From: Fratercula arctica
Taxonomy: Eukaryota > Chordata > Aves > Charadriiformes > Alcidae
DNA: 64,000 bases
Direction of reading: 5' to 3'
Assembly: GCA_947846985.1 (NCBI GenBank)
Contig: CANTUZ010000008.1
Coordinates: 5,106,306-5,170,305 of the forward strand
Every line of letters starts with the position of its first letter. Within the stretch, counting starts at the first letter, position 1. The notes beneath the pieces were generated by a model. That model had not been told where the DNA came from, searched no databases, and saw only the letters and a program-made list of their open reading frames with translations. The translations under genes and the position numbers were made by a program. Shown piece after piece: positions 1 to 12,700 of this stretch.

Positions 1-3000
1 TAACTAGACATCTTCCCTAACGCAGAATTATGAACATATCATTTCACAAGATGTGCCGCGTTAGCCGCGTCTCGATGACAGCACATGGTATGTCAGTTTA
101 GGGAAAGAACAGCAATTCTATCCCACCCACCTTGTGCTCCCATGAAACTGCCAAGCCCGCGGTACTCCGCCGAAGAACAATTTACCATAATATTAGTTGT
201 CAGTAAATTCAAAGACGGAACTCCTAAAGCTATAAAATGGATTAGAAGCAATTTAAAAAAGAATTAACAAACTAGAGTAAGAGTATACTGTCAACAAACA
301 AATGCTTCATCATAGCACTGTAATTTGGAATTTTAATTACCCCTCTGCTTCTGTAACAAAACAATGTCTGAACTGGCAGCCATTTGAATCTCTCACAGGT
401 CATTGAGCATTCTAGTTAATTACTCTATGAATAGCCTGTTTTTCTCCCCTCTGGAAACACGTTTCTAATGGCAGTCAAGGTCTGACAAATGTGTCATCTA
501 CATAATTAGCTAGGAAGCAACACAAAACATTAAACATGCTTTGTGCCGACAACTATCAAAACATTTCATTTGTTGTCAATTATTCATTACTTTGTAGGTT
601 CTGAAGGGGTTGTTATTATGGAAATAAGTCCAGATGCTAACAAGGTTAGAGTTTTTTATTCAAATTAGTAATCAGAGGACTAACTTTAAAAAACGCATCC
701 CGTGTACATTTATGGCAGCGTTCAATCAGTACTAAATTATAAACGAATGTAGTTAAGTTCAAGTTAAAATAGCCATGGCAGAGCACATATACACTAATTT
801 GTAGAGTTGCATCTCTCTTTGAAGTTTTCTGATCTAAGCTGAAGTAGCAAACTTTCAGAACCTTTGGCAAGACTAATTTGTGCTTGGTAAATAGAGTAAA
901 GATTTTCACAGCGTGAGATAATGTAAGATTGAAAAAAAAAAAAAAAATTAAAAAAAAACCTGGAGGTTTTTGAACCGTTTTTCCTACCCTTCTGTCACAC
1001 TGAGTAAAAGTCAAAATCAGCAATTCCGACTCCTAATATCTCGTCTGAACTTCAGTTTGGTTTAACAAGGAAGCCAAACCAGTCACATTCACCCCTCCCT
1101 TAATAGAGCTGAAATGAATTTATCCTCGCTTTTAAGAAGAAATAGGTGCTGGTTATTTCTTTTTTCTATGATCTCATTATGATGCTGCCTATCAAGCTAC
1201 GCAGCTGAAATGGTACAGTGAAAGTGTTTGGAGGAGAAATAAATGGGGAGTTTAACAATAAAATTAACTTCTTCCTTTTTAGCCAGGATTATTTCAGTTG
1301 AAGTGATAGAATACAAATATACAATAAAGAATACCTTCTCACAGGGCATATATAGGGGAAAAAAAAAAAAAGGGAGAAAAAATAAATTCTTCAGAAAAAC
1401 AAAAGTCTCATTCTGAGCCTGGAAAAATGCTTGCACACTAGATGCTGATCCTTAAAAAGGGTTGGGAGGCAACTTCATTGCTCCCTTGAGAAAAGCTGCT
1501 TATTGAAGGTAAACTGAACCCTAAAATATTCTCATGCATTAATATTCTACTTTCAGCCTCTAAGTCAAAGGAGTTTATGGTATGAGTTTATGGTATGAAG
1601 GACACCCATGAGCAGGCAGGGGTGCACCCGGCAGCGGTGGCCAGTGGAGGCTGAGGGCCTGGAGCCGGAGCAGCTCCTCAGGTGGGGAGCAAGGGAGACA
1701 CGTACTGAAACGGATGAAAAACTGGAGTCAAGGGCCGAACAAGGCAGTCTGCAAGCACGGCACACGCCAGAGAGCAGATCTAGGTTTTGAAAGCACAAAA
1801 CCAGTTTGAACACAGCAAGGGCACATATGACACACTTCATTTCTCATTTTCCTGCACTAGAAACAAGAACGACTAATGGTACCCAACAGATTATTATTTT
1901 TTTTCCACTTCTGATTTTTTTTTTTTTTTTTTTTTTTGGACAACATTCACATTCAAGAAGTAAAACTGGACCTGTGTTACGGACTCACTGCTTTCCATCA
2001 AATCTTTCACACCTACCCTGAAATATTTGGGGGAAGCAAGGTGTAAGCTTGCATTTATTAACAATTCCCACACTTGTCATGGGAAGCTCATATATTTTCC
2101 TACAGCTGGCCCAGTGCTATTATGCGATTTGTGCAACACCTTGAAGAGAACACAGCTAGTTCCTTACAGCAGTAAAAGTAGGTGTATCTATAATGGACTA
2201 GTGTATGACAATAAAATTTGCAGAGAATAAAACCTGGGCAGTCACTATTAGAACACAATAAAGAGAACATTTTTTACCCCTTGCACCTCAAATGTGCACA
2301 ACAGGGCAGGAGAAGGTGTTCTGCTTTTAGAAATATTTTGCCAAGATTTGTTTTTTCCTCCAGGAAAAAAAGTGAACTGAGGAAAAAAAAAAAAAAAAGG
2401 AATCCTCAGAAACTTTCCCTAAATAAGCTATACTATAAAAGAAGCTCTGGTGATCTCTCAGAGATTGAAATAATCCATTTTCAGCTAAAACTACCCATAG
2501 CAATGAAACCGAAAATACTCTAAAAGAGGGCTGGAGTTTGTCTTGTAATTAACATTAAACAGATAACATATTTATGAGGCAGTCAAAATATTTTGGAAGC
2601 CGATAATCCTGTAAGCCTTAACATGGTATAAAAACAACAAATAAATGCAAAGTGTTACTGTTACACATGCCTGCCTGATCAATGGTTTTCACATATTGAT
2701 CTATAAATGGAGTTGACAGTCTGTGTTGGCTGCACATTTTCCAAGCAGCTCTATTTTTGTACAAAACCAATACGGGCAATTACCTTTGTTTGAGATGCCA
2801 AGTCTTATCAATTCAATGTGATTTAGTGTCATTTTAATTAAATATCAGGATCTACTTCAGGACAATCTATACAAACAAAGCCTCAAACTTGACTATAAGC
2901 TTGATTTGAAGTAAACATGTACAAGCCCTGCAATTTCAAAATATGGCTCAAAAACTCTGCTAAACAGAAGGCTTATATTTTTAGCAATTTTATTTCTGTC

Positions 3001-6000
3001 TTTTTGGCTAGCCATAACTTTGGCAAGTGTTCTATGATCACAGGAGTAAGAAACAAAAGAGGATTTCTTCCCGTTTCCCTGATTATGTATTAGAGAGATA
3101 AATAAACCTACCAGTTTGTTTAACCTAATCAGAAAAAGCTCTAATACATTAACATTTTGGAATGTCTAAACAGGTTCTAATTCTTAATATAGACACCAAT
3201 AAAAAGAGACATTTCATTGTTTGACGTTGTTTTGAATGAAGCAAAATGCACTTCCCTGGGGTTTAACAGATGAAAATAGCAAATATTCATTTACATTGCT
3301 AGTTCAGACGCTAACATTAAGCACAGAAAGAGCCCTTGCTTACCATAGTCTGCGTCCAGCTTTGTGATTTGTGCTCTTTAAACTCTACATTAATATCAAT
3401 TTCAACCTTTGCACAAAGCTCAAGCATTTCCATCGTAAATAAATAACGTGAACCCCCAAGAATCTACATTTAGTTTTTGCATCAGTTAGCTTACGCATTC
3501 CACATTTGCATCTTTACTACTATTAAATGCACAAGTGCATATGGCCCTCCTGATGTACGATGCATATCCTTCTTTGTCACACTATGGAAAATAATCTGTC
3601 CACCTTCAAAAGTATAGCCCCAGGTGTGCTTACAAGCATCGCAGCAAATGCTTGAGAATACAACAAATCCCTTAGAGAAAATTACGTATTTTCTTCTCTA
3701 TAAATCATCAGTGATCTTCTAGTTTTGTGCCTGGGTTTTGCCCTTTATTGTCTGGAGGTTTTGTTTGTTTCTTTCTTTCTTTCCCCCCAAATATGTTTTA
3801 GAAATATGTATTTCTATCGATTGTTCAAAATGTGCCAAATGCCGATTGCCCTAATCCACTGAAGTCAGTAGGTTTTGCATAAGTTGGGTAAAGAGGATTT
3901 GACCCGTTTATTAATAGAACATAGGGTATAGTGCATGTCGACTATGGGTGGCGAAGGAGTAACATGGAGCCCCTTATTTAGCTGTTTCTAGTTTTTGAAA
4001 AGAAAAATCTCTCCGATGATAGGACAAACATATTCAATGTAAAATAGAAAATAAGCATAATGAGTGGATACCTTACGGATTATATCCATCATCTAAACAG
4101 AGGCAGACTGCTGAAAACCGAAAATTTCCAAATAGGAAGATCAGGATAAATCCTTTTTATCTTCTAGCACAAAATAATGAGCTTTGCTTAACATATGAGT
4201 AATACGCGTCTTTCAGCAGGGGCCTGTGTGCCTTTAAATGCAAAAGTGAAGATTGTGTATATAAGTGCACTGGGAAAGAGCATCACGAATTTTAAAACAA
4301 GATTGTTATATATGTGGACCCTGATTTTTCAAGACACTTGGACAGCCAGAGCCTACTCTTCTCCACCACTTCCCCTAAATCCTTCAAAAGTCACATGCAC
4401 AGATTTGGATATGTCAGCATGCGATTGATACAACCGATATCTCACTGCTCTTTTAACTCGAATCTCCCTGTGTTTAAAGCGCGTATTTGAAAATGTTTGG
4501 ATCCTTAGGAATTCCGCTTTTAGTTTGGGGGTTAGCAAACAACTTTAAGAGGCTTATTTAAGTAAATTCGCCAGAACACTTTCAGTCTGTCAATATCCAG
4601 TCAGAAAATTCTGCATGGCGAAAAGAGATGAAAAGAATTGAAATAGAAAGGAAATTAGTAGCATGGCAAGCTTTCAATCTATTATGTCGGAGCCAAGTTT
4701 GCTTGGTAAAATGACATATACTCAGTAAAATTCTGCTTTTATATAATTAGCTACTAAACAAATGCAACACAAAGCAACTTTTCAGCTCTCAGCCAGTGAA
4801 CATATATTGTACCTGCTATGGTTGTCGGAATGCGGCAGTGAATATTTATGTCTAATTTAACTTTTTAGAGCCCTTGCTCTGTAACAGTCCAGCATACTAT
4901 CCCCAAAACTAAAGTTATGTAACAAGGTAATATCAACAATGAGAAACTGCATGATAAAATCCTGCCCAAAAGTGAAAAATGCTAATTTTGTCTCATTTAG
5001 CAGCTGGATACAGAAATGCTCATTAGTTTTAAGAGGGTTAATCCTTTTAACTTTTGCATATTGATATGCCAATTATGCCTAATTGTACAAGAGGCATCAG
5101 TCAAGGTAATAGTGCATAAACACATGAAAGTTATTAAGTACATCCCAACATGTAATAAAGTAGGTGTTAATTGGTAGCTGAGTTCTGCAGGCTATTGAGG
5201 TGGATAATTCATTGAGAGATGGATCACTTGTAATTTCTCTACATAATTCCTTTTGCAGTCTCATGCTGTGATGTTTTCATGCTTGTCAAAAACAACTGCA
5301 GCCTAGTGCCTTTTGTTAAACACAGCCAATAAAATATGTTAGGCATCATTAAATATACTTAACTTTTAAACTTTTGCAAAGGTACAGTTCTTCCTGATAA
5401 TACATTATAGTATTCCCAGTAAATTACTGTAAGCATCGTTTCAGGTTTGTAATGGAGGAACGTTTCACGTCAGATAAAAGGGAAGAAGCATGTACAGTGT
5501 GTCTGAGGCAAACAATATCGTTGAAATGGAAGGTAAATGAGTATCTTATCAGCTGCTAAGATCTAAACAGATTTTTCTCTCCGGAAATATAAGGTGCAAT
5601 GAGTTAAGCTATACCAGAGAAATTAATGATTAAAATAATGTATTTCTAAATAAGTTTGAATTTTGTTTTTGGACTTAGAGTAAAAAGGGAAGAAAATACA
5701 GCTGTTATTGTAGGCTTCCTCCATTTCATAACTTTGCTAGAAAGCTGAATATTTCATAGGAATCCATTACATCAACAAAACAAAAAATTAATGGCTGGCA
5801 TGGTTGTGAGAAGTGACTGAGACCTGGGACTCTGTCCCCAGCTAACAGAGTTTTTTTGCTCATTTGCATTCTCTGAGAACAAAATGGATCTGGAGTCCAA
5901 AAAGTGTCTAACATTGCATAAATAATTTTGTAACATCATATGGCCTCAGCTGCAAGTTGCCACCATTATGGAAGAAAATTAACCAGGGGAGACTCATACC

Positions 6001-6579
6001 AATCAGTTTGTTTAGTAGCTCAGAAGGAGTACAGGGGCAGGGACGCAACTGGCAACAGAGTTCATCACTAACTATTTAATTTAAAAAAAAAATGGTAATG
6101 GATTAAAAATGACTCAACTCTGTCAACTATTAACATAATAAGATAACTTCAGTGTCTGCTTTTTCACAATTCATTCATTCTTACAGCAAGATTGACAAAG
6201 TTGTCCTTTATTTTCAGAGTTGTAATTTCCATTTATTTTCTTTTGTCTGGATTTAATGTTTGCCTTTTGAGAAATCGGGGCATGTATCTGATACTGTAAG
6301 TACTATTCTCTACAGCAGCCATTTTTAAATACTGTAACACTTAAGAGTTGAAATGCTGAGAAGACGCTATGATCCTGGCCACCAAAACCAAATTTTGTCT
6401 TTCAATGAAGGGAAATTGCTATTCCAATGCCTAGCCGTACTCCTACAAAGGTATTAGCACCATTGAATCCCTCCTTGCAAGCGATGATTATGAAACCAGT
6501 ATCTTAAGCAAACTTAAGATAATTCCATAGTTTTTAAAAAATTGGAAGACTCAGAAAAAACGAGGAGTATTTTACTTAC
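1..6579 (-). other. ARHGAP15: ARHGAP15 intron following the first coding exon (partial)
   Basis: This is AT-rich sequence downstream (in minus-strand transcription) of the ARHGAP15 start-codon exon, beginning with its GTAAGT donor. I looked on the minus strand for the next expected exon, which would encode the stretch leading into the pleckstrin-homology domain, and found none. That fits the very long introns of this gene in other vertebrates. The contents are homopolymer tracts (23 T at 1915-1937, A runs near 930-957 and 2382-2398), an exact 13-bp tandem duplication at 1571-1596, and otherwise unremarkable DNA. Short open frames here are not supported as genes. Confidence 0.75.
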
Positions 6580-6759
6580 AGGCTCAGCGACTTTCATGTT
6601 CTCGGACAGAATCATAGATTTGCTTTGGCTCAGTCTGTCGTGGTGACTGTTGGCATTTTTGATCCTCATTTGAACAGCCCCCGTACAGTGGTGGGAAGGA
6701 TTAGGCTTTTCAGAGGCAGTATCAGAAGTTGTAGACCTTTCCATGGTTACTGGGTTGAC
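6580..6759 (-). CDS. ARHGAP15: ARHGAP15 first coding exon (start codon, residues 1-55)
   Basis: ARHGAP15 is a cytoplasmic/membrane-recruited GTPase-activating protein for Rac1, with an N-terminal PH domain and a C-terminal RhoGAP domain; it is expressed mainly in blood cells. This exon holds only the unstructured N-terminus. On the minus strand a TTCTTCAG acceptor precedes GTCAACCCAGTAACC and then ATG at 6744, in good Kozak context (ACCATGG). The frame runs 55 codons to GCTGAGCCT, followed by a GTAAGT donor, phase 0. The peptide begins MERSTTSDTA and continues with TGAVQMRIKNAN and SQSKSMIL, which match the human N-terminus as I recall it, with the same 55-residue length. Residues 2-20 are divergent. 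The rest of the protein lies outside the window to the left. The 15 bases before the ATG are the end of the 5' UTR. Its neighbour upstream on the same strand is KYNU. Confidence 0.93.
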
Positions 6760-9700
6760 CTGAAGAACATAAAATTAGAGCATTCATCTAGGGACCCTTC
6801 ATACAAAAATGTATCAACATATATGTCATTTTAGCCACAAGAAGCTGAGTTATCTTGCTGGCAAATCTTGATCATCTTTGAACACCAGGATAACTATCAG
6901 CTGTGTCAGCCTATAGTTTTATTATTGTCCTTATCACCCACCCATCCAAACTGCCTTGTAAGAGTTAGTTTATGTAAAAGATTATCCTTATCTCAAAAGC
7001 CATTCTCCTCTATGGTGTAATCTCCCTCTAAGCCTCTGTCACGTCCAGCTGGCAGCCACTACACTTTGTCTTTGGCCCTGCTCACGCTACACATTTGAAA
7101 TCTTGCAAAGGAAAACGACATGCTGTGAAGCCAATTATCATATCGTACCTCCACAGTTCAATACACGCGTGTTACAAGTGCATTACAGGCCCACGCTGCA
7201 ACCCTGCTAACACCCTAGATTCAAGCCCAGATCTAAGAAAATTTCCCTTAATTTTAACAATTCTACCAACACCACGGGTGGGATTTTTGTTTCTCTGTTC
7301 ATTTTTAACATTTCGAAATGGAGAAATGGCTGAGCCCATCAGCTCTGAAACCCTTGGAGGGATCAGGGGGAACTTCTATGGAATGATATTCTTCTCTAGC
7401 AGTGCTGCTGTTCAACCTCGTCTCCTGCCTCCATCAGCAAGAGGTGCTTTGTGTTTCCTGTACAAACATCAGGACAGTGATGTACAACACTTGCTCTATT
7501 ACCCTTCCCCTGGTTCACCCTAGCACTATACATAAATCGTGGGTGAAGTAATAAGCTAAGAGTCATAAGGAAACTTGCTATTTATATTCCTATGTAACCG
7601 TATGAGAAAACACGTGAGGAAGAGATACTATATAAGCTGGAATTGATGGTTTCCCAGCTACAGAGACGGGGAAATGGAAATCCATTTTAAGTGCAGTTAT
7701 ACCATAAACTATTGAAAATCAGCATTTTCCAAATGGATTTGATAAGACAACCTTTTCTAACAACATCTGACGATGCTAAAAGATGACATTCCTTGATTTC
7801 AAGAAAGTCCATTTCTGAAGGCATCAGAGCAGAGGAGGATATGGTGCCGGAGTGAAGGTGGTAGAGGGAGATGAGGAGCATTGCTGCACATCTCTGGGCA
7901 GGACCACAGGCCATTGTGCTGTAGAAGGACACCGCTCTCAGCTTCATCCTCTCCTGGCCCTGATAAATCAATTGCTTATAGGAAACTGCCTTAGATACAG
8001 ACGGCAATAATGAGAGATCATGTAGTCATGGAATGGTTGAGGTTGTAAGAGACCTCTGGAGCTCATTTGGTCCAATCCCCCTGCTCAAGCAGGACAACCT
8101 AGAGTTGGTTGCCCACAATCAAGCCCAGATGGCTTTTGAATATCTTCAGGGGGATTTAAACTCAAACAGACAGAGATATGGAAAAGCAAGGAAACACGCC
8201 ACTTGGAGAGAAGTGCTTCAATATTAGCCATTATTCACTCAACATTACCTGCCATGATAGAAACACTAACTTTACTGAAAGCAATAGTAAAGCTTATGCT
8301 CGGTGGCTGTTTCCTGCATTGAATTAGTTACTCAAGGATCCCTACGGAAGTGAACCACAGAAAGAGAAGAAAAAAAAATTCACTGAAGCTGTTCCCTGCT
8401 GTTCAGGAGTGTGTTTGTCTATTTCTGCCGCAGGGCTGGTGCCCCCCGCACTGGGGACAACTCTTCACATAGACCTTTAGGAGACCACACTGTATTCTTC
8501 CTCTCTGAGACACTTCGCACCACCCTTCGGAGCAGTCACCACTCAAACCCATGTCGTAGGGACACTTTGCCATTTTGGCAGTAAGGTCTGCAGCATCAGT
8601 AAGCAGGAAACGATTTTTTTCCACCTTCTAAACTTGGAGAGTCAAACCATTCTGTATTTCATGTTGGTATCAAACCAAATTTGCTTCTCAACAGATTTTC
8701 AGTAGGCTCCAGGCTGGAGAGCTGATCAGACTCGAGAGACGAGAGCAACACTGGCTCTGTCACCGATCCAATGTTTGGCTGGAGCACATCTCTCAGATTT
8801 TCTTCTGAAATCTCCCACCTATAAAACTCTGACATATCCCTTCTTGGGAGCACTATGAGTTTTATTCAGGTAGTGCCTGTCTGCTGTTGGCAGTACATAA
8901 TGTGCTGTAAAAAAGTTTAATAATATGACAAAGTCATGCCCCGGATCTCAAGTATGAGCACAGTGAGTTCATGATGTGTCTTCTGAAAATTTTTATTCTA
9001 ATCTCATTGAACCTTAGGTAATTTTCCCCCAAACTGGGACTAATTCAAAGACATCAGACTACTACAAGGAGATCCTCTGAGGCACTAAAATTACGGCAAC
9101 TCCAATAAAAGAAAAGAAAAAAAAAAGAAACCTCAACATTTCCACCACCAGATTTTATTTGTCTTAGTGTAGAGCATGGTGAGACCCGGCTGAATACGAA
9201 GGAGATCTTGCAGAATATAAAGGAAAGGTACAAGTTACAAAAGTTGCTCCTTTAGGATTTCCAGGTACAAATCCTTCTCTGCCCAAACTCCATTAAGACT
9301 CCTGACAGTGATACCAGCCCTGCATGCCAGTAGATGGCACCCTGAATATGAGCTCCGCAAATGCAACGGCGCTTCATTCGCATTTGCGAATTTGCATTTT
9401 TAATTTATTTATTTTTTTAAATTTTAAAAAATAATGGAGAGGCATGCACTCAGGGAACAGATAAAAATATTGACAGAAAACAGAAAAAGGATCCTATCTG
9501 ATGTTTTTATGATTTAGTGCTTCCAAACTGTTATTAGCAGCAGCAGGGCCAAGTTTGGGCCGGTTTTGCAGGGGAATTCGTTTCACTTACTTTGGAAGGC
9601 AGAGCTGCCAAGCCCTGTGCAACTGCTTGTGAGGCACTCCATGTTCATTATATAATTAGCTAATTTGCCTTTTGGCAAATAGTTAGCATCTGGATATAAA

Positions 9701-12700
9701 TTTTAGTTCTGAAACCTCCTACGGTTGATTTGCTGGAGAAAGGCATTAAACTAAGACAGACTTTCCCCCCCTCCCCTCCCTGTTGTTTATAGGCTTCCTG
9801 GAGCAAAGGAGCAGCATAAGTTTAAGGCATTCCCCTAAGAGAAGGGCGACAGGGGAACACCCTGAAAAATCCTCTTGGAAGTAACTGGTGTGCAGCTCTG
9901 TGGAAGAGAAGCGTCAGGTTGGATAAGAGTGGGGAAAAGTCAGGGAACGGTACAGGTACAAGAAAAATCCTTGACATGAGGTTGGATGGATGATCCAGGA
10001 AGGGAAAACTGATTCCTAGGGTGGGGGAAAAAAAGAAGATCACATTGGATGTGAGAAAGAAGAACTTTAAGTTCTAGAGAGTGGGTAGATCAGTTTACTT
10101 ATGGGGCAAGAAACACCACTGAGCTGAAGGGACAAAAATCGCCTTTCTGGCTGGGACAGCAAAATCAATCCGGTCCTACACACACAGCCAGTTTTGGAGA
10201 TACCTTCAGGAGTTCAAAAGCTCCCACTAAGGGAAGAAGGGGTTCATGCTTTTAATTAAATTATCAGCCTCAGTGGGTCAACACTTGCAATTGCTTTTCC
10301 CATGAACTGGTCCATGTGTTTGGGATGCTCGGAGAGGAGACAAGCCTGCTTCAGCAAGCAGCACAGCATCCCCGTAGAGCATCTGGTTGAACTGGAGCCA
10401 GAGCTCAGACAACTACAGGTGTGAGGTGGCTGCTAAATAGTCAAGTGACATTTTACATGCCTGGCAGATCAACGGTTAAGATCCTAAACCCCCGATTTCT
10501 AAATGTACAGTTGACTTTCAAACACGTGGTTTGGAAGTAATGAGCGTTAGAGAGGTGAAATACAGAAAGGTTATTGCGGATGCAAATCTGTACACACGGT
10601 AAAGCCATCCCAATTCTGAGAATCAGGCCCGGGCCAAGAGAGCAACACAGCAAATTGTGGAGATCAGATCTCCGTCTTCCTCAGAAAGTGCTGCGTCTTG
10701 GCAAAACTATGTTCAAGAACATTTTTTGTAACATTTCTTTTAAAAACAATGTTTTCACAAAACCTTGATGTCTGATAACAGTGAAAATATTTAAATTAGT
10801 TCTCCTTTTTCTTTGAAGGGAAAAAAATGCTTTTCTGCCCTTTCTCTTCAAAAAGAGAAAGGGGATAATAAAGGAAACGAAGTAACAGAGTTAAGTTTCC
10901 AATGAAAAAGAAAACAAAAAAAAACCCTTCCTTTTGCTATTTATAATTTCCACAAAAATAGGAAAAATATGCTTTATAGCTTTTGCAGAAATTAGGAAAG
11001 TGAACTGTTTTGCCTCACTGCCATTCATACGTCTTTGGTAGCTCAATTATATTTTCTGTCTCACATTGACAACCAGCAAGTACGCCCCTCCTACAACAGC
11101 CCATGGAGCTAGAGGAAGTTTGATATCGCGTTTATCAGGTTTTAGATCCATTGTGACGTGTTGCTTTGTCCAGAAATTGATCATATAATGAGCGGACTGA
11201 CTAGTATTACCCAGGAACTTTATGTCGTGAGTTTTGGTACGGTGTCATTAAAGTTAGTATATAGGTTTTCTACAAAGCAAAGCAACGTCTTAGTTCTTCA
11301 AGAAAAAAGAGGGTAGCACTATTTCTAAATTTTGGCTTGAGCTATGCCTATGTTTCCTCCAGCTACATACAGCGAAAGACAGAATGCAAATGCTAATTCA
11401 TTAGCAACTTGTAGCAAGTAGCAGTTGTAGCAAGTTATCCAAGAAAGGAAAAAGAAATATATCTATCCATAATTAATATAATTCATTGCATTTTTTTCAA
11501 AATTATGAGATTAAATACATTATATATAATTTTCAGTAAGATTTTAATGTCCAGCTTCACTCCTTATGACATATTTACCACTATCAAGTGAGAAGCATAA
11601 TGAACATGAAAATGCTCGACATAGTCATGTGAAAACACTTCAAAATTGAAGTGCATCTTGTTACATTCACTAATTCCATTCTTCTGCTGAAGAGCATAGT
11701 GCACATGAAGAGCATCCATTGAAACTTAACGCGACAATATTACAAAAGAATAAAAATCAGCACTAGGTTCACCATTACAGTAGACCTGTGAGCCTGAAAA
11801 ACCATAAAAATGGAAGAGGAAGCAGGAGTTAACAAACGAAAAAACAAGATAATACCACACACGTGGTGAGTCAGAGCATTCTTGTAAAGGAGAAAACGTA
11901 TTGCTGTGTCTGTGAAAGAAGTGTTTAAAATCAACACACCTACGTAAATATTTCTGCTGTTGGGTTTTGCTCTCAGCCTTTGCTACACTGTTTGTTATCT
12001 CTGCTGAAGTACAGCTCAGGGGCAGTTAAGTGCTTAAACACACAACTGGTGGAAATAAAGGGGGACAGGTAAAAAAAATTATAGGTAAAATGAAGGGACA
12101 AGAAGTAAACTGCCAGATAGCTTTTTTTTCAATTATTCTTATCTGCACTCTGCTCTGTATTTTTTTTCCCACCACCCCCACCATGCTGCTCTCACAGCTA
12201 ACACATCACACATCTGTGCCCAGGACACGGACACAAACAGCAAAGGGATATGGTGTCCTGGGCTCGTGCCCAGAAGAGTCCTGAAGCCAGTTTATCTGAG
12301 TACTAGAAAAACAGAAAAATCCATTGTAATGAAAACACAAAGCAGATGTAACATTCCTGTGCCTTTTCCTTTGCAGAAAGATGTCATCCAGCCTGGAATA
12401 ATTTGTACTTAGGAAGTAGCATTAATTTCAACCATCGGTCGTCTCTCTGCTCAAAGTAGGAGATCAGAAATGACACTACATCAATATTGCCTGGGTCTTT
12501 ACTCCAGTTTTATGCTTTTATATCAGACAGACAATAAAACAGAATTTGGTGCTGAGTTCAGTAAAATGTTAAACATCCTAAACTCAACAGCACAGTTTCC
12601 CTTATCAACCAAACTTGCAATCTCATCAGCAAACATCAGTGAGTTAGTTGATACATCCTAAGTCCTACAAAAACCATGCTCATCAGATTAATTATCATAC

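Noticed and set aside
646..1023. 125-codon minus-strand frame
   Set aside because: It runs through an A-rich homopolymer giving a poly-Phe stretch, with no recognisable domain; it lies in an intron.
7095..7523. 142-codon plus-strand frame
   Set aside because: No domain, signal peptide or family resemblance, and no splice or start context; its composition is like the flanking DNA.
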